A DNA stretch of 56,651 nucleotides from JAKVCB01 sp963578605 (lineage in GTDB: Bacteria > Planctomycetota > Planctomycetia > Pirellulales > Lacipirellulaceae): assembly GCA_963578605.1 (NCBI GenBank), contig CAUZEA010000027.1:1-56651 (forward strand), written 5' to 3'. Positions 45,094 to 53,261 of the stretch are shown here, piece by piece. Position 1 is the first letter of the stretch, and each line of letters begins with the position of its first letter. A program made the position numbers and the translations under genes. A model generated the notes under the pieces. It was not told the DNA's origin. It searched no databases and was given only the letters and a program-made list of their open reading frames with translations.

Positions 45094-46545
45094 ATGGCCA
45101 CTGCAACCCCCACAGAAACTCAAAACGTCGGTCGAATTACCCAGGTAATCGGTTCGACTTTCGACGTCGAATATGGTGAAGATAAGCTGCCAGCTATCTA
45201 CAATGCTGTAAAAGTCGTTTCTGAGCACAAAGGGGTGAAGCTCGATCTGACCGGAGAGGTCCAGCAGCACTTGGGTGGAGGCCGGGTCCGTTGTATCGCC
45301 TTGGGGAATACCGACGGCTTGATCCGTGGGCAGGATTGTGTAGATACCGGTAGCCCCGTCACTGTACCCGTTGGGGAGGCAACGCTGGGGCGCGTCTTCA
45401 ACGTGCTCGGTGAGCCTGTCGATAAACGCGGGCCGGTTGATGCTGAACAGCGGTGGCCAATCCATCGCAAATCGCCGGACTTGAAGGACCTTTCTACCAA
45501 GACCGAACTGTTCGAAACCGGTATCAAAGTGGTGGACCTGCTCACTCCGTTCGTGCGGGGTGGTAAGGCAGGGCTGTTTGGTGGTGCGGGGCTTGGAAAG
45601 ACGGTGATTCTTACCGAATTAATCGCCCGGATTGCGACACAACATGGTGGTTACTCCGTGTTTGCTGGCGTTGGTGAGCGGACCCGTGAGGGGACCGACC
45701 TCTGGCTGGAAATGCAAGAAGCAAAGATAGGGAACACGGGGCGCAGCGTGATTGACCAAACCTGCATGGTCTTTGGGCAGATGAATGAACCCCCCGGTGC
45801 CCGCCTGCGGGTGGCCCTCTCAGCGCTGACGATGGCAGAGTATTTCCGCGATCAAACCGGTGCAGATACGCTCCTGTTTATCGACAACATTTTCAGGTTC
45901 TCACAGGCAGGCAGTGAGGTTTCGGCCCTGCTTGGACGCATGCCTTCAGCGGTGGGATATCAACCGACCTTGGCTACCGAGATGGGCGAACTGCAAGAGC
46001 GAATTGCCTCGACCGCCAATGGGGCGATTACCTCCGTGCAAGCTGTTTATGTGCCGGCGGACGATCCGACCGACCCGGCCCCGGCTACTGCGTTCGGCCA
46101 GTTAGATGCCTTCGTCTATCTGGAGCGTTCGATTACCGAGAAAGGTATTTATCCGGCGGTCGATCCGCTCGCCTCCTCCAGTCGTATCCTCGATCCACAG
46201 TATGTTGGTGAGGAACATTTCAATTGTGCTCGCCGTGTCCAAATGACCCTGCAACGCTACCGTGAATTACAGGACATTATTGCAATTCTAGGTGTCGACG
46301 AACTCTCGGAAGAGGATAAGCTGATTGTTCATCGTGCCCGTCGTATCGAGCGATTTCTCTCGCAACCCTTCTTTGTTGCGGAAGTGTTTACTGGGAAGTC
46401 GGGAAATTTCACGTCGCTTGACGATACGATCCGCAGCTTCCGTGAAATTTGCGATGGTAAATGGGATCACCTTTCTGAAGACGCGTTTATGTATGTGGGG
46501 CCGATCGAACAGGCCGAAGAACAATGGAAGAAATCCCAGAAGTAG
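45094..46545 (+). CDS. atpD: ATP synthase F1 subunit beta
   Basis: 483 residues; catalytic subunit. Walker A GGAGLGKTVILTELI, GERTREGTDLWLEM with the catalytic Glu, LLFIDNIFRFSQAGSEVSAL (Walker B) and the DELSEEDK segment (DELSEED loop intact). AAGGA precedes ATG 45094. There is a 130-bp gap after atpG without recognisable signals. Confidence 0.98.
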   Translation: MATATPTETQNVGRITQVIGSTFDVEYGEDKLPAIYNAVKVVSEHKGVKLDLTGEVQQHLGGGRVRCIALGNTDGLIRGQDCVDTGSPVTVPVGEATLGRVFNVLGEPVDKRGPVDAEQRWPIHRKSPDLKDLSTKTELFETGIKVVDLLTPFVRGGKAGLFGGAGLGKTVILTELIARIATQHGGYSVFAGVGERTREGTDLWLEMQEAKIGNTGRSVIDQTCMVFGQMNEPPGARLRVALSALTMAEYFRDQTGADTLLFIDNIFRFSQAGSEVSALLGRMPSAVGYQPTLATEMGELQERIASTANGAITSVQAVYVPADDPTDPAPATAFGQLDAFVYLERSITEKGIYPAVDPLASSSRILDPQYVGEEHFNCARRVQMTLQRYRELQDIIAILGVDELSEEDKLIVHRARRIERFLSQPFFVAEVFTGKSGNFTSLDDTIRSFREICDGKWDHLSEDAFMYVGPIEQAEEQWKKSQK

Positions 46546-46613
46546 TGTTTGGCGATGAGGTGGGCCCTTGGTCCCTGCTCGTCGCTAATACCAACTGATT
46601 GTTGAGGTGAAGT

Positions 46614-47045
46614 ATGTCGACCGCCGAATCATCATCAGCCTCCCGGGGCGCCCTGAATTGCGTCATCGTGACGCCCGAAATGACGGTGCTCGAAACAGAC
46701 GCCGATTTCGTTGTGCTGCCTCTTTTTGATGGTGAGTTTGGAGTGGATCGGCACCATAGTCCCATGATCGGTCGGCTCGGCTATGGCGAGTTGCGAATTC
46801 GCACGGCGGACCAGTTGCAACGCTTTTATGTCGACGGAGGATTTGTCCAGGTTGTCAACGATGTCGTTTCAATCCTCACCAATCGTGCGTTACCCGCGGA
46901 TGAGGTTGATCAGGCGGCGGCAGGTGAACAACTTCAGTTGGCATTGGCCCAGTCGGCAGCCGGTGACGAGCAGCTGGCAATCCGCGCGCGGAATATTGCC
47001 CGAGCCCGTGGGCAGATCCGCGTGGCTAAGCGGGCCAACTCGTGA
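46614..47045 (+). CDS. atpC: ATP synthase F1 subunit epsilon
   Basis: 143 residues. N-terminal beta-sandwich (CVIVTPEMTVLETDADFVVL, GEFGVDRHHSPMIGRLGYGE) and a C-terminal helical hairpin ending RARGQIRVAKRANS. Last gene of the operon; GAGGTGA is placed well before ATG 46614. It converges with the PII gene 43 bp away. Confidence 0.93.
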   Translation: MSTAESSSASRGALNCVIVTPEMTVLETDADFVVLPLFDGEFGVDRHHSPMIGRLGYGELRIRTADQLQRFYVDGGFVQVVNDVVSILTNRALPADEVDQAAAGEQLQLALAQSAAGDEQLAIRARNIARARGQIRVAKRANS

Positions 47046-47052
47046 TCTTTTC

Positions 47053-47078
47053 TCCGCGGCGGCTACCCGCCAAGCGGA
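47053..47078. terminator. Hairpin between convergent atpC and PII gene
   Basis: TCCGC-GGCGG pairs with CCGCC-(AA)-GCGGA around the loop CTAC: 10 pairs with a 2-nt bulge. It lies in the 43-bp gap between two converging genes, where a bidirectional terminator would be expected. There is no T-run, so intrinsic termination is uncertain. Confidence 0.35.
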
Positions 47079-47088
47079 TCTGCGGGGC

Positions 47089-47436
47089 TTAGATCGCCTC
47101 GGATCCCCGCTCGCCGGTTCGAATGCGAATGCAATCTTCCAATGGCAGGACAAAGATTTTGCCGTCACCAATTTCGCCACTTGTCCCGGTTCGTCCTCCC
47201 TGGATGATCGCTTCAATCGTTGGCTCGACGAAATCGTCGTTGACCGCAATCTGAAGTTGCACTTTGCGCAACAGATTTATCGAGATTTCCCGCCCACGGT
47301 ACACCTCGGTTTGCCCTTTCTGACGGCCAAAGCCTTGAACATCCATGATCGTCAGGCGCACGACCTCGACTTCCGAGAGAGCTGTCTTGACGTCCTCAAG
47401 TTTGCTTGGCTGGATGATGGCAATGATCAGTTTCAT
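47089..47436 (-). CDS. PII nitrogen-regulatory protein (GlnB/GlnK family)
   Basis: 115 residues. Trimeric sensor of 2-oxoglutarate and ATP/ADP that controls nitrogen uptake. N-terminus MKLIIAIIQPSKLEDV, T-loop GRQKGQTEVYRGREI, B-loop TGTSGEIGDGKIFV and C-loop IRIRTGERG. By alignment with E. coli GlnK/GlnB, the uridylylation site Tyr51 is Ile and position 49 is Arg rather than the Ser phosphorylated in cyanobacteria; Tyr46 is kept. It lies downstream of the ammonium transporter on the same strand, with a 520-bp gap, so a role in blocking AmtB is likely. Confidence 0.95.
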   Translation of the reverse strand: MKLIIAIIQPSKLEDVKTALSEVEVVRLTIMDVQGFGRQKGQTEVYRGREISINLLRKVQLQIAVNDDFVEPTIEAIIQGGRTGTSGEIGDGKIFVLPLEDCIRIRTGERGSEAI

Positions 47437-47456
47437 GATCGATTCACTCCGCCTGA

Positions 47457-47490
47457 TTCCTGCCGTGTCCTGGTTCCTGCCATGTCCGTG
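47457..47490. repeat. 17-bp imperfect tandem repeat upstream of PII gene
   Basis: TTCCTGCCGTGTCCTGG (47457-47473) and TTCCTGCCATGTCCGTG (47474-47490) are adjacent. They begin 21 bp upstream of the PII start codon. Confidence 0.7.
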
Positions 47491-47564
47491 TATCGTAGCG
47501 GACTGTCGGAGAAGGGTCCAGCGGTCATGGTTGACCGTCTGGCAGCGCAGGGAGGGGACACCCC

Positions 47565-47600
47565 GGCTTGGGCGGATCAGGCGGATAACCCACCCAAGCC
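47565..47600. repeat. 36-nt hairpin element, copy 1 (amt-PII gap)
   Basis: Arms GGCTTGGGCGG and CCACCCAAGCC enclose a 14-nt loop containing AGGCGGA, with one mismatched pair. The same 36-nt layout recurs at 47834-47869 in the same gap. Confidence 0.8.
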
Positions 47601-47833
47601 ATATGGGGCATCCTTCTGGTTCAAGCCGAGCGCCGGGGAGCGATTCGCGTCGGTTTTCGTATTAAAAAAATGCCAGGCCAAACTTGCCCCCTGGTTCGCT
47701 ATCAAAGGCTTTTTTGCGCACAACTCAGTAGGCCATCCGGTACCGTGTGCCAAGCACGTGAAGAGTGGTACTTGCCAAAGAAACGTTTTGTTTCGGTTTC
47801 TTGAAATCGTCCCGGAACCAAAACCGTGTCCCC

Positions 47834-47869
47834 GGCTTGAGCGGACAAGGCGGAACGTCCGCTCAAGCC
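47834..47869. repeat. 36-nt hairpin element, copy 2 (amt-PII gap)
   Basis: Arms GGCTTGAGCGGAC and GTCCGCTCAAGCC form 13 perfect pairs around AAGGCGGAAC. Compared with copy 1, the pair at positions 7/30 changes from G-C to A-T, so the fold is kept by compensatory change. It lies 88 bp after the amt stop. No other gene is supported in 47437-47956. Confidence 0.85.
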
Positions 47870-47956
47870 ATAGGGAGACTCGTTCTATCTTGGCAGCAAC
47901 TTGTCATTTCCGCGATTTACGGTCATTTAAGCTACATCGAACTCCGTCACGTGACG

Positions 47957-49366
47957 CTAAGTGGCTTGGCCGTACGCCTGCATACCATGCTCACTGAGGT
48001 CCAGCCCAGCCTGTTCTTCTTCTGGCGATACACGTAAAAAGTTTATTGCTTTTAAGGCGTAAAACAGGATCGCCATCGTGACAAATGCCCATAAGCAAAT
48101 GATCACCGTGCCCTTGCATTGCACCAGGATGTAGGCGCCACGAGTTAGGGTCTCACCGTTTACCTCGGGGAGATTTTGTCCCAAGATACCGGTCGCCAGG
48201 CCACCCCAAACGCCACACAGACCATGCACTGGCCAGGCACCGACGGGGTCGTCGATTTTCATCTTGTCCAGTAGCAGGATTCCAAGGACGACCAGCACGC
48301 CGGATACAAGTCCAACAATGATCGAGCCAGTTTCAGTGACTTGATCGCAGTTGGCGGTGATCCCAACCAGCCCTGCCAAGGTACCGTTAAGCGCCATGGT
48401 TACGTCTGGCTTGCCGAATAAAATCCAGCCGAACGTCATCGCGGCAATCGCACCACACGCGGCAGAGATCGTAGTCGTCAAAGCGATGTAGCTGGTAGCT
48501 TCGGCGTTCACGTAGCCGTCGTAGGTGAGTTGGCTGCCGGGATTAAAGCCGTACCAGCCGACCCAAAGAATGAAAACACCCAGGGCCGCAAACGCGATAT
48601 TGTGACCGGGGATGGGGACCGATTTCCCCTGCACGTAACGTCCCAGCCGTGGTCCCAAGGCAATCGCCCCGGCCAGACCGGCAAAACCACCTACGCCGTG
48701 CACGACGACCGACCCCGCAAAATCCTGAAAGCCCTCTTGATTAAGAAAACCACCGCCCCATTTCCAAAATCCGCTAATGGGATAGATCAATCCCGTAAGC
48801 ACACCACTGTAAATCAAGTAGGCGCCAAATTTCATGCGCCCGGCGACAGCCCCCGAAACAATCGTTGCCGCAGTTGCGGCAAAGGCAACCTGGAACAGAA
48901 AATCAGCCGCGTTCGAGTATCCGGTGCTGGACGGTTCGGTTACTGTGGTATTCGTATACCAACTGCCTGCTTCGGCCGACGCCTGAGCGTCACGAGTGAC
49001 AAACGGTCCTGAATACCCGAAGTACGGATTGTCGCCCCCGTTGTACATAATTCCCATGCCGATAAACAAGAACAGCATGATGCCAACCGAGAGGTCCATC
49101 ACGTTCTTGAACAAAATATTTACCGTGTTCTTTGAAGCATTCAGACCGACTTCAAGCATTGCAAAGCCAGCTTGCATGAAAAGGACCAGTACGGCCGTCA
49201 GGAACATGATCAACGTGTTGATCGTGTAAGCGGTCTCCGATTTCAAGTCCGTGACTGCGGTTGCCGGCGCGTCTTGCGCCATCGCCAGACCAGAACCTGC
49301 TAACACGATAAAGACGGCGGTTAGCAGGAGGCCAACGTGGGTGGTTTTTCGACAGGAAAATTTCAT
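47957..49366 (-). CDS. amt: Ammonium transporter (Amt/MEP/Rh family)
   Basis: 469 residues with signal peptide (LLLTAVFIVLAGSGLAMAQ) and 11 predicted helices. FAMLEVGLNASKNTVNILFKN and DFAGSVVVHGVGGFAGLAGA (first pore His) are diagnostic; the second pore His is in WPVHGLCGVWGGLATG. The C-terminal region ends HGMQAYGQAT, close to the GlnK-binding tail of AmtB proteins. ATG 49366 follows GAGGG. Confidence 0.96.
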   Translation of the reverse strand: MKFSCRKTTHVGLLLTAVFIVLAGSGLAMAQDAPATAVTDLKSETAYTINTLIMFLTAVLVLFMQAGFAMLEVGLNASKNTVNILFKNVMDLSVGIMLFLFIGMGIMYNGGDNPYFGYSGPFVTRDAQASAEAGSWYTNTTVTEPSSTGYSNAADFLFQVAFAATAATIVSGAVAGRMKFGAYLIYSGVLTGLIYPISGFWKWGGGFLNQEGFQDFAGSVVVHGVGGFAGLAGAIALGPRLGRYVQGKSVPIPGHNIAFAALGVFILWVGWYGFNPGSQLTYDGYVNAEATSYIALTTTISAACGAIAAMTFGWILFGKPDVTMALNGTLAGLVGITANCDQVTETGSIIVGLVSGVLVVLGILLLDKMKIDDPVGAWPVHGLCGVWGGLATGILGQNLPEVNGETLTRGAYILVQCKGTVIICLWAFVTMAILFYALKAINFLRVSPEEEQAGLDLSEHGMQAYGQAT

Positions 49367-49504
49367 CAGAGTACGCCCTCAACATGAACAGAAGGAAGGA
49401 TTGTGAGCCGAAACCAACCCCGCGGGTGGTCATCACCCGCGGAGTTGGTGGCGGTGCCGAAGCCGCTAGGTATCCCAGCCGTTCGGCAATGCATCAAGTC
49501 TTGA

Positions 49505-49541
49505 GCTAGGCCATGGATGCATCCTGCAGCCATGGCCTAGC
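49505..49541. repeat. 12-bp perfect inverted repeat upstream of amt
   Basis: GCTAGGCCATGG (49505-49516) and CCATGGCCTAGC (49530-49541) flank 13 nt. It lies about 140 bp upstream of the amt start and 300 bp downstream of the outer-membrane protein gene. It may be a terminator for that gene or a leader structure of amt; there is no T-run. Nothing else was identified in 49367-49843. Confidence 0.75.
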
Positions 49542-49843
49542 ACGGCTAGCCGGAAGCCTTGACCGCAAAATCCGTGCCGATTGGGTGAGTGGAACTGAAA
49601 AAGAGAACGACGCAGGTCAGAAGTTGTTAAATCAAAATGGGTTATGACATGATTTTTGAGAAATTAAGGTGTAGCAACCCCCGCGGGTTTCCCCCGTACG
49701 CACAACATGCAGGCAGTGATAGCACATATTTTGGGCAGTGTTTTGCCCGCCCAGGACTGAGGCCTTCGTGGCTGGAGGGGCGTTAGCGGTTTGGAGACTC
49801 GCCCGGCTTGGGATGACCAGCGTGCTTACGGTTGGTCTGAGAG

Positions 49844-50803
49844 CTAGAATCCGACGCCGAATTGGACGCCAGGGCCCATGAGGGTCACGTTGTCGTTGAG
49901 GACAAAGGCGTCGCTGTGCCAGTTTTGAGCCTCGAACAGAAAACGGGCGAAAAGGTCGCGCCGATACCGGCAATAGCGGTATTCAACGCCGGTATAGACT
50001 TCGCTCACAAAAACATTACCGTTTCCCTGGTGTGCGGTACCGTTCCAGTGCCCGTCCAGCAGCGACAACCTGCCTCCGTAAACCCACGACCAGCTCCAAC
50101 ACGTTTTACAGCAAAGTTGCGTTCGGGCATCGGCGGCAAGCGTCACACCAATCAAATTGGCGTCACTCTCGGTTTGCAAACCGGCCTCTTGAACTTTGGC
50201 GAGTCGAACGCCTACCGCCAGATCCAAATCGGTGTGACAACCGAGCAGTCGCTTTGCGACTTCCAGGTCCAAGGAATCGAGTTCAAATTGCACTCGAGAG
50301 GGTGAGGGGGTGGTTGTGCTGTTTGTGTGCCAGTCATAGTGCTGATACCGAACTCGTGCGCCGTATTGATTGCAATTCAGAGTGCCAGCCACGATCCTTG
50401 GCGAGAGTTCCAGTTGGTCAGACGACGTGGCCGTGTCGATCTTTGACGTCAGATTGGTGCTCAGGAAATTCAACTGGAGGTTGGCATACCAGCCGAAGTC
50501 ACGGCAGCACGAATTGCGACCATTAGTCAATCGGTACCGCTTCCAGGGGACCCTGGAGTTTGGGCGTTGGCGGGCGGGCTTGCGATCGCCAGCCGTTGCG
50601 TCGTCGGCTTCAGTGAGTTGGTGTGGGGATACATCAAGGTCACTGGGTGAGGCTTCGACCTGGTCGGCATAGTAGGCGTTGAATTCATAGGTTGCCAGGT
50701 AGTTGGTTGAGGTTTGGGCCCAGGCGTGGTGGGCCCCAGAGGTGAGTATGGCACAAAGACACAGCCCCAGCGGCAGAGAAAGGAAACTGGTTGGACACTG
50801 CAT
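49844..50803 (-). CDS. Outer-membrane beta-barrel protein (Lpg1974-like)
   Basis: 319 residues. Signal peptide FLSLPLGLCLCAILTSGAHH, then an acidic linker and alternating beta-strand pattern with many aromatic residues (ARVRYQHYDWHTN, YRYCRYRRDLFARFLFEAQ). It ends in GPGVQFGVGF with the terminal Phe typical of BAM substrates. The barrel resembles the Lpg1974-type porins common in planctomycetes. Start ATG 50803 has AGGAGG at 7 nt, one of the best ribosome binding sites in the window. Confidence 0.75.
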   Translation of the reverse strand: MQCPTSFLSLPLGLCLCAILTSGAHHAWAQTSTNYLATYEFNAYYADQVEASPSDLDVSPHQLTEADDATAGDRKPARQRPNSRVPWKRYRLTNGRNSCCRDFGWYANLQLNFLSTNLTSKIDTATSSDQLELSPRIVAGTLNCNQYGARVRYQHYDWHTNSTTTPSPSRVQFELDSLDLEVAKRLLGCHTDLDLAVGVRLAKVQEAGLQTESDANLIGVTLAADARTQLCCKTCWSWSWVYGGRLSLLDGHWNGTAHQGNGNVFVSEVYTGVEYRYCRYRRDLFARFLFEAQNWHSDAFVLNDNVTLMGPGVQFGVGF

Positions 50804-51060
50804 GTGACGCCCTCCTGGCGTTCGGCAGTCGTGATTGGCCGTCCGTGCACTCCATGCGCCGTTAAAGATCCCGCAGTGCGCTTATCGATTTGGGGGCCGG
50901 TTTTACGTGAGAAGGCTTGCGGAAACGGGTGGGATTACGACCGAAGAGGGTGGAGAAATTCCGATTAGGTAAGCCGTATTGGTCAGTAGAGAATGACCGT
51001 CGAACTGAAGGTGGAACGGCGGCTGGCAGCGTTGGCGAATCGAGATCCAACGACGACACG

Positions 51061-51999
51061 TTAGCCGGGGCTGGGGGTAGCCACGACGTCGGCGAAGAGT
51101 GCTTCCACGAAGGGTTCGGGACGGAACGGTGCGATATCTTCCAGTTGCTCGCCAACGCCGATGAATTTCACAGGCAGGCCAACTTGTTGGCGGATGGCGA
51201 CAACGACGCCTCCTTTTGCTGTGCCATCGAGTTTGGCAAGAACGATCCCTGTGCAATCGACAGCTTCGGTAAATTTGCTGGCCTGACTAATTCCGTTTTG
51301 CCCGGTTGTTGCATCGAGGACCAGGAGTATTTCGTGTGGAGCAGCAGGTATCTGCTTGCGAATCGAGTCTTGGATTTTTGTGAGTTCGGCCATCAGGTTT
51401 TTCTGTGTCTGCAGTCGGCCTGCGGTATCGACGATGCAGACGTCGATGTCGGATTGGATCGATTGCTCGACGGCACGGTAGGCAACGGTTGCGGGGTGGC
51501 TGCCAGCGTCTCCAGTAACAATCGCAACCCCCAGTCGCTCGCTCCAAATGGCAAGTTGCTCGACTGCCGCAGCGCGAAATGTATCGCCGGCTCCCAGCAG
51601 TACGCTCTTGCCATCAGAGCGGAATTGGTGGGCAAGTTTTGCGATCGTGGTGGTTTTACCCGTGCCGTTTACGCCGCAAACCATGATGATGGTCGGGCCA
51701 TCGGACGCGAAAATGATCGGTGCGTCATCCTGCGCCATGAGCTCCCCAAGTTTTTGTTTCCAGGTGTCGACGATGTCGTCGAGCGTTACGACGCGACCAC
51801 GGAATTTTGTGGTGACTTCTTCAATGATTTGTTCGGTCGCTTCGTAACCCATGTCAGTCTTGAAAAGGATTGCCCGCATTTCATCGAGGAATTGATCGTC
51901 GATGAGTCGTCCTTCTTGTTTAAAGAGGTCCCGGACATCCGTTTGGAGAAGTCGGCCGGTCTTGGAAAGCCCCTGCTTGAGTTTGTCGAAGAATCCCAT
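51061..51999 (-). CDS. ftsY: Signal recognition particle receptor FtsY
   Basis: 312 residues. GTPase that docks SRP-ribosome complexes at the membrane. The N domain (GFFDKLKQGLSKTG onward) is followed by G1 GVNGTGKTTTIAKLA, DTFRAAAVEQL, G3 DTAGRLQTQKNL and G4 AKLDGTAKGG. The acidic A domain of E. coli FtsY is absent, giving a short form. ATG 51999 is the start; the frame is open further upstream without conservation. Confidence 0.96.
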   Translation of the reverse strand: MGFFDKLKQGLSKTGRLLQTDVRDLFKQEGRLIDDQFLDEMRAILFKTDMGYEATEQIIEEVTTKFRGRVVTLDDIVDTWKQKLGELMAQDDAPIIFASDGPTIIMVCGVNGTGKTTTIAKLAHQFRSDGKSVLLGAGDTFRAAAVEQLAIWSERLGVAIVTGDAGSHPATVAYRAVEQSIQSDIDVCIVDTAGRLQTQKNLMAELTKIQDSIRKQIPAAPHEILLVLDATTGQNGISQASKFTEAVDCTGIVLAKLDGTAKGGVVVAIRQQVGLPVKFIGVGEQLEDIAPFRPEPFVEALFADVVATPSPG

Positions 52000-52163
52000 A
52001 GTTAAAGCGAGACAGGTGTGAGTGAAGAAGTAGCTAGTGGGGGAACGTCGTTCTCGCGATGGAGTGGACACAATGGTCGGGAGGACGTTGCCTGGTCAAC
52101 CGGGTATCGATGTTGTTGACAGGAGGTCATTTGCTTGCGGCGGATCGAGCTGGTGGTTCCGGA

Positions 52164-52583
52164 TCAGGAGGATGGTTGGTTATCGTCTTCACGGTGAAGA
52201 AATCGATCTAAGATGCCATTGACGAAAGGTGCGGAATTCCCGCTGCCGAACCTCTTGGCAAGTTCCACGGCCTCGTTAATAGCAACGCGGTCAGGTGTTT
52301 CGGTGAAAAGGATCTCGAAGGCACCAAGGCGGAGGACATTTCGGTCCGTGGTTGCCATCCGTGGCAAGCTCCAGTTATCGGCAGTCTTTTCGAGCAGGCT
52401 GTCGAGCTCAGCCTGATTGCGACGGACTCCCTGAATGAGGGAGATCGCGAACTTTTCCAGTTCCGGTGATTTGAGGCGACTCGCCACGAATTGCTGAAGG
52501 TCCGCGACCGAGTTGCGGGGATTAACATCGTCCTCGAAGAGGATCTGCAGGGCGACTTCGCGGGCTCGGTTTCGTCGTGACAT
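52164..52583 (-). CDS. nusB: Transcription antitermination factor NusB
   Basis: 139 residues, all-helical NusB fold: RNRAREVALQILFEDD at the start, MATTDRNVLRLGAFEILF and VAINEAVELAKRFGSGNSAP near the end. It binds boxA RNA with NusE for rRNA antitermination. It follows ribH by 36 bp on the same strand, a common pairing in bacteria. Confidence 0.95.
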   Translation of the reverse strand: MSRRNRAREVALQILFEDDVNPRNSVADLQQFVASRLKSPELEKFAISLIQGVRRNQAELDSLLEKTADNWSLPRMATTDRNVLRLGAFEILFTETPDRVAINEAVELAKRFGSGNSAPFVNGILDRFLHREDDNQPSS

Positions 52584-52619
52584 AAGGCGCGATTCGGGGG
52601 GCTGACAGGGGAACGACGA

Positions 52620-53096
52620 TTACTTGTTCATGGCAAGGTTTTTGAGAAGGCCTGCCATTTGAATGGCTGCTTCGGCACATTCAGTTCCCTTATTTCCAAC
52701 GTTACCACCGGAACGATGTATGGCTTGTTCCATTGTTTCACAGGTGAGCAATCCGAACAACACGGGGACGCCGGTGCGGACGGCAATATCGGCCAGGCTT
52801 TCGCTGACGGCGCGATTAATGTGTTGGTCGTGGGTGGTTTCGCCACGGATCACGGCACCCAAGGCGAGAACTGCCTGGTATCGCAGCGATTGGGCAAACT
52901 GTTCAGCAATAACCGGTAATTCCCAAGAGCCGGGTACCCAGGCGACATCGATCGCCGATTCTGCAACTCCTTTGGCAAGCAAGGTTTCGATTGCCCCGTC
53001 GAGAAGCTTTGAAGTAATCGACTCATTCCAGCGAGCAACAACGATCGCAAAGCGGTCTGTGGGGGAGAGATCAGCGATGGGAACGACGTTTGGCAT
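52620..53096 (-). CDS. ribH: 6,7-dimethyl-8-ribityllumazine synthase
   Basis: 158 residues. Penultimate step of riboflavin synthesis. FAIVVARWNESITSKLLDGA, VPGSWELPVIAEQ, GAVIRGETTHDQHI (catalytic His) and GNKGTECAEAAIQM are all present. ATG 53096 is chosen because conserved sequence starts soon after (IADLSPTDRFAIV); the open frame extends to 53213 without similarity. Confidence 0.96.
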   Translation of the reverse strand: MPNVVPIADLSPTDRFAIVVARWNESITSKLLDGAIETLLAKGVAESAIDVAWVPGSWELPVIAEQFAQSLRYQAVLALGAVIRGETTHDQHINRAVSESLADIAVRTGVPVLFGLLTCETMEQAIHRSGGNVGNKGTECAEAAIQMAGLLKNLAMNK

Positions 53097-53261
53097 TGGT
53101 GGGGGTTGAGGAAATGGGTAGCGATGTGCATTACCAGGTGTTGGGGGTCGGCGACTGCATCGACCGGTAGCGTGTGAGTTCCTGACCGCAACCACGCTAG
53201 CCGGGACAGGCAAGGCGTGCCAGACAGCACGTGACGCACTGGACCTGCGGAACCGTAGGGA

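Noticed and set aside
46783..47997. Plus-strand open frame of 404 codons across atpC, the PII gene and the hairpin repeats
   Set aside because: It overlaps two well-identified genes and an intergenic region; no conserved domain.
50917..52005. Plus-strand open frame of 362 codons opposite ftsY
   Set aside because: FtsY motifs on the other strand are complete; this frame is non-coding by composition.
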